Source of the DNA: UBA2040 sp002384725
GTDB lineage: Bacteria; Bacteroidota; Bacteroidia; Flavobacteriales_D; Crocinitomicaceae
DNA length: 64,000 bases
Direction of reading: 5' to 3'
Assembly: GCA_963926475.1 (NCBI GenBank)
Contig: CAWUXE010000004.1
Coordinates: forward strand, 1-64,000
Below, in pieces: positions 24,329 to 33,621 of this stretch. The stretch's first letter is position 1. Every line of letters starts with the position of its first letter. The notes beneath the pieces are model-generated. The model was not told the DNA's origin. It made no database searches and worked only from the letters and a program-made list of their open reading frames with translations. The position numbers were made by a program, and so were the translations under genes.

Positions 24329-24643
24329 TTACCAACTCGCTTTTTTGACACCTGGGATTTTCCCGTCTAGTGCCATTTCACGAAATGTTACTCTTGAAAT
24401 TCCGAATTGACGCATGTATCCACGCGGACGACCAGTCAAACCACAACGATTGTGCACACGCACTTTCGATCCGTTTGCCGGCATCTTTTGAATAGCCATC
24501 ATTGCTTCCCATTTAGCTTGAACAGCTTCATCAGAAGTATCGCTAGATTTCAAAATTTTGGTTAACGCGGCGCGCTTTACAGCATCACGAGCTACCATTC
24601 TTTCTCTTTTGCGCTCACGCGCTTTCATTGATTCTTTTGCCAT
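24329..24643 (-). CDS. rpsN: ribosomal protein uS14, zinc-free long form
   Basis: 104 residues, near the approximately 100-residue zinc-free class of S14 and longer than the 61-residue CxxC zinc type. The conserved end VRVHNRCGLTGRPRGYMRQFGISRVTFREMA is present, with one cysteine only. 30S head protein in the standard place between rplE and rpsH. Confidence 0.97.
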   Translation of the reverse strand: MAKESMKARERKRERMVARDAVKRAALTKILKSSDTSDEAVQAKWEAMMAIQKMPANGSKVRVHNRCGLTGRPRGYMRQFGISRVTFREMALDGKIPGVKKASW

Positions 24644-24649
24644 TTCTTC

Positions 24650-25201
24650 TTATTTTTTAATGAAAGGGAATCCAAATGCGTCCAACAAAGCGTTACCTTC
24701 TTCATCTGTTTCGGCAGTCGTCACAAATGTGATGTCCATACCTAAAATGCGATTCGTTTTGTCGATATCAATTTCTGGGAAGATAATGTGTTCCTTAACC
24801 CCAAGGTTAAAGTTACCACGCCCATCAAAACCTTTTGCGTTAATACCTCTAAAGTCACGAGTACGTGGAAGTGCGACAGCGATCAAACGATCTAAGAAGT
24901 CATACATTTTATCACCACGAAGTGTAACTTTCGTTCCAATCGGCATTCCTTTTCTCAACTTGAAGTTCGAGATGTCTTTCTTAGAAAGTGTAATAATCGC
25001 TTTTTGACCAGCGATTCTTGACAATTCCTCAGCAGCGTTATCGATCAACTTTTTGTCAGCAACTGCCTCACCCATACCTTGGCTAAGAACTATTTTTGAC
25101 ATCTTAGGCACACGCATTACCGTTTTGTACCCAAACTTTTTTGTCAATGCTGGAATAATCTCAGCACTGTACATTTCCTTTAATCTTGGTTTTGTACTCA
25201 T
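24650..25201 (-). CDS. rplE: ribosomal protein uL5
   Basis: 183-residue 5S rRNA-binding protein of the central protuberance that touches P-site tRNA. Identified by KIVLSQGMGEAVADKKLIDNA, the GTKVTLRGDKMYDFLDRLIAVALPRTRDFRG block and the end TDEEGNALLDAFGFPFIKK. Its ATG overlaps the rplX stop by one base, indicating coupled translation. Confidence 0.98.
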   Translation of the reverse strand: MSTKPRLKEMYSAEIIPALTKKFGYKTVMRVPKMSKIVLSQGMGEAVADKKLIDNAAEELSRIAGQKAIITLSKKDISNFKLRKGMPIGTKVTLRGDKMYDFLDRLIAVALPRTRDFRGINAKGFDGRGNFNLGVKEHIIFPEIDIDKTNRILGMDITFVTTAETDEEGNALLDAFGFPFIKK

Positions 25202-25518
25202 TACTTGATCTCCTCTCCTGATTTTTTAGAAAAACGAACCAATTTGCCGTCTTTATTTAATTTACGTCCAATGCGAGATGCTTCTCCTTTAGATACGATC
25301 ATCAAATTCGAAACATGAATTCCTGCTTCTCTTTCAACGATGCCACCTTGTGGATCTTCAGCACTTGGTTTACTGTGTTTTTTGATCATTTGCAGACCTT
25401 CAACAGTAGCACGCATTTTTTTTCTGTCTACTGAAAGAACCTTTCCTTCTTTCCCTAGTTCCTGACCTGCAATAACTTTCACAGCGTCACCTACTTTAAT
25501 GTGTAATTTCTTTTGCAT
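25201..25518 (-). CDS. rplX: ribosomal protein uL24
   Basis: 105-residue 50S assembly-initiation protein with a KOW motif near the N terminus (VKVIAGQELGKEGKVLSVDRKK) and GIVEREAGIHVSNLMIV further on. Between rplN and rplE; shares one base with rplE in a TAATG junction. Confidence 0.97.
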   Translation of the reverse strand: MQKKLHIKVGDAVKVIAGQELGKEGKVLSVDRKKMRATVEGLQMIKKHSKPSAEDPQGGIVEREAGIHVSNLMIVSKGEASRIGRKLNKDGKLVRFSKKSGEEIK

Positions 25519-25529
25519 GATTTACGATT

Positions 25530-25898
25530 TTAAAGTACTTCGGGAGCCAATGAAACAATTTTCATAAAATTGTTCTCACGTAACTCACGAGCAACTGGTC
25601 CAAAAATACGGGTACCTCTCATTTCCCCTGTTGGGTTTAGGATAACGCAAGCGTTATCATCAAATCTTATGTAAGATCCATCAGCACGTCGTACTTCTTT
25701 TTTGGTTCTTACAATAACCGCCGTGGCAACTTGTCCTTTTTTGACAGCTCCAGAGGGCATTGCGCTCTTAACAGCAACTACGATTTTATCTCCGATCGAC
25801 GCATAACGACGTTTTGTGCCACCCAATACGCGGATGCACAAAACAGTTTTTGCTCCAGAGTTATCTGCTACTGCAAGTCTTGATTCTTGTTGTATCAT
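25530..25898 (-). CDS. rplN: ribosomal protein uL14
   Basis: 122-residue 50S protein at the subunit interface. The start MIQQESRLAVADNSGAKTVLCIRVLGG and FDDNACVILNPTGEMRGTRIFGPVARELR are near-universal signatures. Confidence 0.98.
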   Translation of the reverse strand: MIQQESRLAVADNSGAKTVLCIRVLGGTKRRYASIGDKIVVAVKSAMPSGAVKKGQVATAVIVRTKKEVRRADGSYIRFDDNACVILNPTGEMRGTRIFGPVARELRENNFMKIVSLAPEVL

Positions 25899-25907
25899 TA
25901 CTAAAAA

Positions 25908-26168
25908 TTATTTAGCTTTTTCGACAATTTCTACTAATCGCCAGTTCTTCAATTTACTCAAAGGTCTGGTTTCCATAATGCGCACGGTGTCTCCGGTATT
26001 GCACTCATTCTTTTCATCATGTGCCACGAATTTTGAAGTCTTCTTTACGAATTTTCCATATTTCGGGTGTTTTACACGTCTTTCAACTGCAACAACGATG
26101 GACTTGTCCATTTTGTCACTAGTAACTACACCGACACGATCTTTTCTTAAATTACGCTTATCTTCCAT
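25908..26168 (-). CDS. rpsQ: ribosomal protein uS17
   Basis: 86-residue OB-fold 16S-binding protein. Seen from KDRVGVVTSDKMDKSIVVAVERRVKHPKYGKF and NTGDTVRIMETRPLSKLKNWRLVEIVEKAK. Nine nucleotides before rplN. Confidence 0.98.
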   Translation of the reverse strand: MEDKRNLRKDRVGVVTSDKMDKSIVVAVERRVKHPKYGKFVKKTSKFVAHDEKNECNTGDTVRIMETRPLSKLKNWRLVEIVEKAK

Positions 26169-26182
26169 ATCAAGCTAATTAT

Positions 26183-26389
26183 TTATGCTTCAGCCGTAGC
26201 TGATGCTTCACGTTTTGTTAATTCGGTTTTCAAACGAGCAACCGTTCTTCTAATTGAACGAATTTGAATTGGGTTTTCCATTGGAGAAACACCGTGTGCT
26301 AATTTCATGTTATTCAGTTTACCTGAAAAATCAGAAATTTTGCTTTCGATATCCTTAACGGAAAGTTTGTTGATTTCTTGCTGTTTCAT
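26183..26389 (-). CDS. rpmC: ribosomal protein uL29
   Basis: 68-residue helical hairpin protein at the tunnel exit near uL23. Shows MKQQEINKLSVKDIESKI and the signature IRSIRRTVARLKTELTKRE. Located between rplP and rpsQ as expected. Confidence 0.96.
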   Translation of the reverse strand: MKQQEINKLSVKDIESKISDFSGKLNNMKLAHGVSPMENPIQIRSIRRTVARLKTELTKREASATAEA

Positions 26390-26398
26390 TTCCTTTAA

Positions 26399-26830
26399 TT
26401 ATTTACCTTCTGGTTTAACATAATCGTTACGAGTAACGAATTTACACTTCACCGGCATTTTTTGAGCTGCCAAGCGAAGAGCTTCTTGCGCTACTTCATA
26501 AGCTACACCATCCGCTTCAAACAAGATGCGACCTGGTTTAACTACTGCTACCCAGTGACTAGGAGCTCCCTTTCCTTTACCCATACGTACTTCCGCTGGT
26601 TTTGAGGTAACTGGTTTGTCAGGAAAAATACGAATCCACACTTTACCTTCACGTTTCATAAACCGGGTTACGGCGATACGAGACGCTTCGATTTGGCGTG
26701 ATGTGATCCATCCTGGCTCCAAAGTTTTTAGACCAAACGATCCGAAAGTGACAGTGCTTCCTCTATGAGCAAGACCTGTATTTCTTCCTTTTTGGGCTTT
26801 TCTAAATTTGGTTCTTTTTGGTTGTAACAT
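26399..26830 (-). CDS. rplP: ribosomal protein uL16
   Basis: 143-residue 50S protein at the A-site side of the peptidyl transferase centre. Recognised from MLQPKRTKFRKAQKGRNTG, ITSRQIEASRIAVTRFMKREGKVWIRIFPDKPVT and KPGRILFEADGVAYEVAQEALRLAAQKMP. Confidence 0.98.
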   Translation of the reverse strand: MLQPKRTKFRKAQKGRNTGLAHRGSTVTFGSFGLKTLEPGWITSRQIEASRIAVTRFMKREGKVWIRIFPDKPVTSKPAEVRMGKGKGAPSHWVAVVKPGRILFEADGVAYEVAQEALRLAAQKMPVKCKFVTRNDYVKPEGK

Positions 26831-26854
26831 CTTACTACAATTTTTACCTTGTTC

Positions 26855-27592
26855 TTACTTCTTATTACCTTTACTTCTTGGTCCACCTGGACGACGATTT
26901 CCGCCACCACCTTGGTTGCTTCCACCTTTTCCAGATGCCATTCCTACATTAGGAGACAAGTCACGCTTACCATATACTTCACCTTTACAGATCCACACTT
27001 TGATCCCTAAACGTCCGTATGTAGTATGCGCTTCAGCAAGGGCATAGTCGATGTCAGCTCTGAACGTATGTAACGGAGTACGTCCATCCTTGTACATCTC
27101 TGTTCGCGCCATCTCTGCACCATTCAAACGTCCGGAAATCTTAACTTTGATTCCTTCAGCTCCCATGCGCATTGTACTCGCGATAGACATTTTGATAGCA
27201 CGTCTAAATGAAATCCGTGCTTCCAACTGACGAGCGATACCATCAGCCACCAATCGAGCATCCAATTCTGGACGTTTCACCTCGAAGATGTTGATTTGAA
27301 TCTCTTTTTTCGTCAATTTCTTTAATTCTTCTTTTAGTTTGTCAACCTCTTGACCTCCTTTACCGATAATCACACCCGGACGAGCCGTGTTGATTGTTAC
27401 AGTAACCAACTTCAAAGTTCTTTCGATAATTACCTTCGCAATGCTCGCTCTATTCAAACGCGCTTGAAGGTATTTACGAATTTTATCATCTTCGATGATT
27501 TTGTCTTTGTAATTGTCACCGCCGTACCAGTTAGAATCCCATCCGTGGATGAACCCTAATCTATTTCCAATTGGATTTGTTTTTTGTCCCAT
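26855..27592 (-). CDS. rpsC: ribosomal protein uS3
   Basis: 245-residue 30S protein at the mRNA entry channel. A KH domain with IIGKGGQEVDKLKEEL lies in the N-terminal half, and the C-terminal domain (GRLNGAEMARTEMYKDGRTPLHTFRADIDYA) follows. The tail is a Gly/Asn/Arg-rich low-complexity extension (GGSNQGGGGNRRPGGPRSKGNKK) of about 30 residues, unusual in composition but found in other members of the phylum as far as I know. Confidence 0.97.
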   Translation of the reverse strand: MGQKTNPIGNRLGFIHGWDSNWYGGDNYKDKIIEDDKIRKYLQARLNRASIAKVIIERTLKLVTVTINTARPGVIIGKGGQEVDKLKEELKKLTKKEIQINIFEVKRPELDARLVADGIARQLEARISFRRAIKMSIASTMRMGAEGIKVKISGRLNGAEMARTEMYKDGRTPLHTFRADIDYALAEAHTTYGRLGIKVWICKGEVYGKRDLSPNVGMASGKGGSNQGGGGNRRPGGPRSKGNKK

Positions 27593-27602
27593 TTTCTATT
27601 AA

Positions 27603-27998
27603 TTATTTGGTTCCATCAACGGTGATGGTCACGTGGTTTGATCTTTTACGAATTCTGTGCGCTCGTCCTTGTGGAGCAGCTTGGATACGTTTTAACATTG
27701 TACCTCCGCCAACTTCAATTCTACTTACGATTAAATTCGCCTCTTCTATACTTTCACCTTCATTTTTTTGCTCCCAATTAGCGATCGCTGAACGCAAAAG
27801 CGTGCTTAAGCTTTTTGAGGCAAATTTTGAATTGTGTTCTAATACGTTAAGAGCTTTATTAACTTCCATTCCTCTGACAAGATCGGCAACCAATCTCATT
27901 TTTCTTGGAGCGATAGGAGAATCATTCAACTTTGCAAATGCAACTGAACCATTTCCTTCTTTAATTTTTTCTGCTCTTAGTCTTTTTCTAGCACCCAT
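27603..27998 (-). CDS. rplV: ribosomal protein uL22
   Basis: 131-residue 50S protein whose hairpin lines the exit tunnel. Visible: SPIAPRKMRLVADLVRGMEVNKALNVLEH and the conserved loop MLKRIQAAPQGRAHRIRKRSNHVTITV. Between rpsS and rpsC. Confidence 0.98.
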   Translation of the reverse strand: MGARKRLRAEKIKEGNGSVAFAKLNDSPIAPRKMRLVADLVRGMEVNKALNVLEHNSKFASKSLSTLLRSAIANWEQKNEGESIEEANLIVSRIEVGGGTMLKRIQAAPQGRAHRIRKRSNHVTITVDGTK

Positions 27999-28017
27999 GA
28001 TATTTGCTATTTAAAAT

Positions 28018-28296
28018 CTATCTTTTCTTATCTTTCTTGTTCCCACCATGTCCACGGAAGTTACGCGTTGGAGAAAATTCTCCTAACTTGTGACCTACCA
28101 TGTTTTCTGTAACATATACTGGGATGAACTTATTCCCGTTGTGAACGGCGAATGTCAATCCTACGAAGTCTGGCGTAATAGTAGAAGCTCTTGACCATGT
28201 TTTGATCACTGCTTTACTACTTGTTGCTTGTGCTTCGTCCACTCTTAACATTAACTTGTAATGTACGAAAGGTGGTTTTTTTAACGAACGACTCAT
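28018..28296 (-). CDS. rpsS: ribosomal protein uS19
   Basis: 92-residue 30S head protein. Signature MSRSLKKPPFVHYKL at the start and KFIPVYVTENMVGHKLGEFSPTRNFRGHGG. It follows rplB by only 7 nt. Confidence 0.98.
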   Translation of the reverse strand: MSRSLKKPPFVHYKLMLRVDEAQATSSKAVIKTWSRASTITPDFVGLTFAVHNGNKFIPVYVTENMVGHKLGEFSPTRNFRGHGGNKKDKKR

Positions 28297-28303
28297 ACTC
28301 TAC

Positions 28304-29128
28304 TTATTTTTTTCTTCTTTCGACGATTAACTTATCTGAATATTTCTTCTTAGCTCTCGTTTTGTATCCTTTAGCAGGAATACCGTTACGAGATCTAGGG
28401 TGACCACCTGAGTTTTTACCCTCACCACCACCCATAGGGTGATCGACTGGATTCATCACGACACCGCGCACACGTGGACGACGACCCAACCAACGAGAGC
28501 GACCTGCTTTACCAGATACAACCAAGTTGTGTTCAGAATTCGAAACAGAACCAATAGTAGCCATGCACGTTTGCAAGATCAATCGAGTTTCGCCAGAAGG
28601 CATCTTGATTGTAGCGTAACGTCCATCGCGAGCGTTCAATTGTGCATATGTTCCTGCACCACGAGCGATTGCTCCACCTTTTCCAGGTACCAATTCAATG
28701 TTATGAATTACTGTACCTAAAGGAATCTCACTTAATAAAAGTGTGTTTCCTACGTTAGGAGCTGCATCTTTACCAGAAACAATTACATCACCGACTTTCA
28801 AACCTTCCGGTGCAATAATATATCGTTTCTCGCCATCTGCATAGTTCAACAAGGCAATACGTGCTGTACGGTTTGGATCATACTCGATCGTTTTTACCGT
28901 TGCAGGCACCGCGTTCTTGTCTCTTTTGAAATCAACGATCCGGTACTTTTGTTTATGACCACCTCCAATGTAACGCATGGTCATACGTCCGTCGTTGTTA
29001 CGACCTCCAGACTTTTTCTTTTTCGCTACTAAGCTCTTTTCAGGAACATTAGTAGTTACCTCAGAATAGGTACTGTTAATCTTGTGTCTTTGCCCTGGAG
29101 TGATAGGCTTGAATTTTTTAAGACCCAT
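28304..29128 (-). CDS. rplB: ribosomal protein uL2
   Basis: 274-residue core 50S protein required for subunit association and peptidyl transfer. OB-fold and SH3-like domains: GRNNDGRMTMRYIGGGHKQKYRIVDFKRDK and the conserved C-terminal RGVVMNPVDHPMGGGEGKNSGG, containing the histidine implicated in peptidyl transferase activity. Confidence 0.98.
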   Translation of the reverse strand: MGLKKFKPITPGQRHKINSTYSEVTTNVPEKSLVAKKKKSGGRNNDGRMTMRYIGGGHKQKYRIVDFKRDKNAVPATVKTIEYDPNRTARIALLNYADGEKRYIIAPEGLKVGDVIVSGKDAAPNVGNTLLLSEIPLGTVIHNIELVPGKGGAIARGAGTYAQLNARDGRYATIKMPSGETRLILQTCMATIGSVSNSEHNLVVSGKAGRSRWLGRRPRVRGVVMNPVDHPMGGGEGKNSGGHPRSRNGIPAKGYKTRAKKKYSDKLIVERRKK

Positions 29129-29141
29129 TAGTTTAAACTAA

Positions 29142-29438
29142 TTAAAAGTTATTAAATAAATCAATCGTTTCTCCTTCTGCTACTGTCACAATCGCTTTTT
29201 TCCATGGATTGTTAGGTTGCTCAACGATACCTTTATTGGTGTATTTCACCGAGGATTTTCCACCGCCATACGTCATGGTGCGCACTTTCGTTACCGAAAC
29301 TCCGTACATGTTCTCGACAGCTTTTTTTATTTCAATCTTGTTAGCGTCTTTGCTAACTGCGAAAGTAAATCGGTTTAAGCTTTCACTTGCACCTGTTGCT
29401 TTCTCTGTAATGATTGGCTTTTTGATAATTGTCTTCAT
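29142..29438 (-). CDS. rplW: ribosomal protein uL23
   Basis: 98-residue tunnel-exit protein that docks trigger factor and SRP. Seen as IIKKPIITEKATGASESLNRFTFAV, NKIEIKKAVENMYGVSVTKVRTM and a short Gly/Lys loop. It follows rplD with a 6-nt gap. Confidence 0.97.
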   Translation of the reverse strand: MKTIIKKPIITEKATGASESLNRFTFAVSKDANKIEIKKAVENMYGVSVTKVRTMTYGGGKSSVKYTNKGIVEQPNNPWKKAIVTVAEGETIDLFNNF

Positions 29439-29444
29439 CTTGAA

Positions 29445-30071
29445 TTAATTTAAGATCTTTTCGATTACTTCTAAAGAACTCTCTGCTAAAACGACTTTAC
29501 GTGCATTCAATACATCATATGTATTAAAAGAATCAGCAGTTACAACTTTAACTTTCCCTAAGTTTTTTGAAGAGAAATAAACGTTGTCATTTTTAGATCC
29601 AAGAATCAACAATACTTTTTCGTTTTCCAACTTCAAGTTGGTCAACATTGATATGAATTCTTGTGTCTTCGGTGCAGTCATTGTTAAATCTTCAACAATC
29701 ATTACGGCATCATTCTTTGCTTGGAAAGCAAATGCAGACTTACGCGCTAATCTTTTCAATTTCACATTTAACTTGAAGTGATAGTTTCTTGGACGAGGTC
29801 CGAAGATACGTCCACCACCTACACGAGTACCAGACTTGATGCTACCCGCACGGGCTCCACCAGTTCCTTTTTGTTTTTTAATTTTCTTAGTAGATCCACT
29901 AATCTCAGCTCTTTCTTTAGCTTTGTGCGTTCCTTGACGTTTGTTCGCCAAATGTTGCTTTACATCTAAATAAATTGCGTGTTGATTGGGCTCAATTCCA
30001 AAAATTTCTTCCGAAAGCTTCACTTTTTTAGAAGTCGCTTTTCCGTTTGCGTCAAATACTTTTACTTCCAT
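29445..30071 (-). CDS. rplD: ribosomal protein uL4
   Basis: 208-residue 50S protein whose long internal loop lines the tunnel (loop region GTHKAKERAEISGSTKKIKKQKGTGGARAG). C-terminal domain ends VLNARKVVLAESSLEVIEKILN. In gammaproteobacteria L4 represses the S10 operon; whether that holds here is unknown. The ATG overlaps the rplC stop by one base. Confidence 0.97.
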   Translation of the reverse strand: MEVKVFDANGKATSKKVKLSEEIFGIEPNQHAIYLDVKQHLANKRQGTHKAKERAEISGSTKKIKKQKGTGGARAGSIKSGTRVGGGRIFGPRPRNYHFKLNVKLKRLARKSAFAFQAKNDAVMIVEDLTMTAPKTQEFISMLTNLKLENEKVLLILGSKNDNVYFSSKNLGKVKVVTADSFNTYDVLNARKVVLAESSLEVIEKILN

Positions 30072-30685
30072 TATTTCTGAATTATTACGGTTGAACCTTT
30101 TGGTCCTGGCACTGAACCTTTAATTACGATCAAGTTTTTCTCAGCAAGAACTTTCAATACTTGTAGATTTTCCATCATGACACGTTTGTTACCCATTTGT
30201 CCACCCATACGCATTCCTTTGAATACACGTGCTGGATATGAACAAGCACCAATCGCACCTGGAGCACGAAGTCTGTTGTGCTGACCGTGAGTAGCTTGAC
30301 CCACACCTGCAAAACCATGACGACGAACAACCCCTTGGAAACCTTTTCCTTTTGAAGTTCCGGCAACACTTACAAACTCTCCTTCTGCAAAGACATCCAC
30401 ATGAATGGTATCTCCGAGATTAAGATCTGCAAACCCTTTAAACTCTGCCAACCTTGACTTTGGAGTAGTGTTTGCTTTTTTGAAATGTCCTTTCAAAGCG
30501 TTTGGTGTGTTTTTTTCTTTTCGCTCACCAAAGCCTATCTGAACTGCTTCATAACCGTCTCGATCTTGTGTCTTTACTTGCGTAACGATACAAGGACCAG
30601 CTTCTATCACTGTGCATGGCATTGCCTTACCCTCGGCACTGTAGATGCTAGTCATGCCGATTTTTCGACCTATTATTCCTGGCAT
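30071..30685 (-). CDS. rplC: ribosomal protein uL3
   Basis: 204-residue early-assembly 50S protein. Shows MPGIIGRKIGMTSIYSAEGKAMPCTVIEAGPC and the central extension that reaches the peptidyl transferase centre, GTSKGKGFQGVVRRHGFAG, followed by GQHNRLRAPGAIG. Confidence 0.98.
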   Translation of the reverse strand: MPGIIGRKIGMTSIYSAEGKAMPCTVIEAGPCIVTQVKTQDRDGYEAVQIGFGERKEKNTPNALKGHFKKANTTPKSRLAEFKGFADLNLGDTIHVDVFAEGEFVSVAGTSKGKGFQGVVRRHGFAGVGQATHGQHNRLRAPGAIGACSYPARVFKGMRMGGQMGNKRVMMENLQVLKVLAEKNLIVIKGSVPGPKGSTVIIQK

Positions 30686-30706
30686 ACTTTATTATTTATT
30701 GATTAA

Positions 30707-31012
30707 TTAAACTTTTATTTCTACGTCAACCCCACTAGGCAACTCTAAACGCATCAAGGCATCAACAGTCTGCGAAGACGAAGAGTAGATATCCATCAAA
30801 CGTTTGTAAGCACACAATTCAAATTGCTCACGTGCTTTCTTGTTTACATGTGGTGATTTCAATACTGTATAAATTTTCTTGTGAGTTGGTAATGGAATTG
30901 GACCACTAACTACAGCACCTGTCGCCTTTACAGTCTTAACGATTTTCTCTGCCGACTTGTCCACTAAATTGTGATCGTACGACTTTAATTTGATTCTAAT
31001 TTTTTGACTCAT
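30707..31012 (-). CDS. rpsJ: ribosomal protein uS10
   Basis: 101-residue 30S head protein that also serves as NusE in antitermination complexes. Identified from KIRIKLKSYDHNLVDKSAEKIV, SGPIPLPTHKKIYTVLKSPHVNKKAREQFE and the end LPSGVDVEIKV. It directly follows fusA by 9 nt; tuf, which lies here in many bacteria, is missing. Confidence 0.98.
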   Translation of the reverse strand: MSQKIRIKLKSYDHNLVDKSAEKIVKTVKATGAVVSGPIPLPTHKKIYTVLKSPHVNKKAREQFELCAYKRLMDIYSSSSQTVDALMRLELPSGVDVEIKV

Positions 31013-31021
31013 GACTTATAA

Positions 31022-33127
31022 TTAAGCGGTAACGTTTCCATTAAATTTTTTAACTATCTCCTCAGCAACATTCTTTGGTGCTTCTGCATAATGTGAGAAT
31101 TCCATAGTTGATGTTGCACGTCCTGATGAAATGGTACGCAATTGAGTTACATATCCAAACATTTCAGATAATGGAACGTCAGCTTTCAAAACTTTCGCTC
31201 CAGCTCTATCATCCATTCCTTTCATCAATCCACGACGACGGTTAAGGTCACCTACGATGTCACCCATGTTAATTTCAGGAGTAACAACTTCCATTTTCAT
31301 GATAGGCTCTAACAAAATAGGACGGGCTTTTTTCAAAGCTGATCTATACGCCATTTTAGCACATATCTCAAATGATAATGCGTCTGAATCGACAGCGTGG
31401 AAGGAACCATCAGTCAAAGTAACTTTCATTGATTCAACTGGGAAACCAGCTAAAACACCATTTTTCATTGACTCTTTGAAACCTTTCTCAACTGAAGGAA
31501 TAAATTCTCTTGGAATTGATCCACCTTTAATTACGTTAACGAATTCTAAGCCTGATTTTTCAGGATCATCTTGAGGTTCGATAGTAACAACGATGTCGGC
31601 AAATTTACCACGTCCACCTGATTGTTTCTTGTATGTCTCACGGTGACCAACAGGAGCAGTAATATCTTCACGGTAAGTAACCTGAGGTTCACCTTGATTT
31701 ACTTCTACTTTAAACTCACGACGTAAACGGTCAATAATGATATCCAAGTGCAATTCACCCATTCCTGAGATAATTGTTTGACCTGACTCCTCATCCGTAT
31801 GAACTTGGAACGTTGGATCTTCCTCAGCTAATTTGCTCAAGCCAATACCCAATTTATCTTGATCTGCTTGCGTCTTAGGCTCAATAGAAATTCCGATAAC
31901 TGGATCTGGGAAATCCATTGATTCTAATACGATATGAGCATTTTCAGCACAAAGAGTATCACCAGTACGAATATCTTTAAATCCTACAACCGCACCAATA
32001 TCACCCGCCATAAGCTCATCAATTTGATTTTGCTTGTTCGCGTGCATTTGGAAAATTCTAGAAATACGCTCCTTGCTGTTTGATCTTGTATTGTAAACAT
32101 AAGAACCAGCAGGTAAATTTCCTGAATACGCTCTTACGAAACACAAACGACCAACGAAAGGATCTGTAGCAATTTTAAAGGCCAATCCTGCAAACGGTTC
32201 TGTAATAGACGGTAGACGTGAAGTTGGCAAATCAGTTTTAGGATCGATACCGTCAATTGAACCAACATCCATCGGAGAAGGTAAAATTTCCATTACCATA
32301 TCCAACATTGCTTGAACACCTTTGTTTTTAAAGGCAGAACCACACATCATTGGAACCACTTTTCCTGAGATAGTCGCTTCACGCAATGCGTCAAGAATTT
32401 CTCTTTCAGTCAAAGATTCTGGATCCTCAAAATATTTCTCCATCAATGTATCGTCGAATTCAGCAACTGCTTCTAGCAATTGCTCACGCAACATCCTTGC
32501 TTCTTCAACAACATCGTCAGGAATTGGAATCTCTTGGAAAGTCATTCCCATATCTTCTTCATTCCAAGTGATTCCCTTGAAATTGATCAAATCAACAACA
32601 CCTTTGAAATCATCTTCAGCACCGATATTGATTTGTAATGGCAATGCGTGGCTTCCCAACATTTCTTTCACTTGCTTACACACGTTTAAGAAATCTGCAC
32701 CTTGACGGTCCATTTTATTAACGAAACCAATTCTTGGAACGTTATAGTTGTTTGCCAATCTCCAGTTTGTTTCAGACTGAGGCTCAACACCATCAACAGC
32801 TGAAAACAAGAAAACCAAACCATCCAATACACGTAACGAACGATTCACCTCAACTGTAAAGTCAACGTGTCCCGGTGTGTCAATAATATTAACGTGATAT
32901 TCTTGTGAACGGTAATTCCATTTCAATGTGGTTGCAGCAGAAGTAATCGTGATACCACGCTCTTGCTCTTGCTCCATCCAATCCATTGTTGCTCCACCAT
33001 CGTGAACTTCCCCAATTTTGTGATTTACACCACCGTAGTAAAGAATACGCTCAGTAGTTGTTGTTTTTCCCGCATCAATGTGGGCAGCAATACCAATGTT
33101 TCTTGTAAATCTTAAGTCTCTTGCCAT
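31022..33127 (-). CDS. fusA: elongation factor G
   Basis: 701-residue translocation GTPase. G motifs in order: IAAHIDAGKTTTTERIL (G1), the switch I TIT within ERGITITSAATT, NIIDTPGHVDF (G3) and NKMDRQGAD (G4). Domains II to V follow, including GMGELHLDIIIDRL and the C-terminal TQLRTISSGRATSTMEFSHY. Standard length. Between rpsG and rpsJ, linking the str and S10 groups without tuf. Confidence 0.98.
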   Translation of the reverse strand: MARDLRFTRNIGIAAHIDAGKTTTTERILYYGGVNHKIGEVHDGGATMDWMEQEQERGITITSAATTLKWNYRSQEYHVNIIDTPGHVDFTVEVNRSLRVLDGLVFLFSAVDGVEPQSETNWRLANNYNVPRIGFVNKMDRQGADFLNVCKQVKEMLGSHALPLQINIGAEDDFKGVVDLINFKGITWNEEDMGMTFQEIPIPDDVVEEARMLREQLLEAVAEFDDTLMEKYFEDPESLTEREILDALREATISGKVVPMMCGSAFKNKGVQAMLDMVMEILPSPMDVGSIDGIDPKTDLPTSRLPSITEPFAGLAFKIATDPFVGRLCFVRAYSGNLPAGSYVYNTRSNSKERISRIFQMHANKQNQIDELMAGDIGAVVGFKDIRTGDTLCAENAHIVLESMDFPDPVIGISIEPKTQADQDKLGIGLSKLAEEDPTFQVHTDEESGQTIISGMGELHLDIIIDRLRREFKVEVNQGEPQVTYREDITAPVGHRETYKKQSGGRGKFADIVVTIEPQDDPEKSGLEFVNVIKGGSIPREFIPSVEKGFKESMKNGVLAGFPVESMKVTLTDGSFHAVDSDALSFEICAKMAYRSALKKARPILLEPIMKMEVVTPEINMGDIVGDLNRRRGLMKGMDDRAGAKVLKADVPLSEMFGYVTQLRTISSGRATSTMEFSHYAEAPKNVAEEIVKKFNGNVTA

Positions 33128-33132
33128 TTCTA

Positions 33133-33603
33133 TTAAAATCTAAAATGTGAGAATGCTTTATTTGCTTCAGCCATACGTAAAGTATCTTCTTTCTTTTTGA
33201 ATGCTGCACCCTCTTCTTTAGAAGAAGCGATGATTTCAGCAGCCAAACGTTGGGCCATAGTTTTTTCATTTCTTTTTCGTGAGTATCCGATCATCCACTT
33301 CATTCCAAGTGATTGTTTTCTTCCGTCACGAACAGGAGTAGGAATTTGGAAAGTTGCTCCACCTACACGACGAGATCTTACTTCGACAGACGGTGTAATA
33401 TTTTCTAATCCTTTTTTCCAAACATCAAGTCCATCTTGATCTTCAATTTTACCATCCACGATATCAATCGCATCATAGAAAATTTTGAATGCTAAACTTT
33501 TCTTCCCGTCTAGCATTAGGTTGTTAACAAATTTCGTTACGATTACCTCCCCAAATCTTGGATCTGGAAGGACGGCAATCTTTTTGGCTTTTTTTCTTCT
33601 CAT
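33133..33603 (-). CDS. rpsG: ribosomal protein uS7
   Basis: 156-residue primary 16S-binding protein of the 30S head. Shows MRRKKAKKIAVLPDPRFGEVIVTKFVNNLM, the RSRRVGGATFQIPTPVRDGRKQSLGMKWM block and a C-terminal helix ending FSHFRF. It is followed by fusA after 5 nt. Confidence 0.98.
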   Translation of the reverse strand: MRRKKAKKIAVLPDPRFGEVIVTKFVNNLMLDGKKSLAFKIFYDAIDIVDGKIEDQDGLDVWKKGLENITPSVEVRSRRVGGATFQIPTPVRDGRKQSLGMKWMIGYSRKRNEKTMAQRLAAEIIASSKEEGAAFKKKEDTLRMAEANKAFSHFRF

Positions 33604-33621
33604 TTCGTAAAAGCTTTACAA

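Noticed and set aside
24558..25007. Plus-strand frame across rpsN and rplE
   Set aside because: Antisense to two ribosomal genes; Ser- and Pro-rich product without recognisable features.
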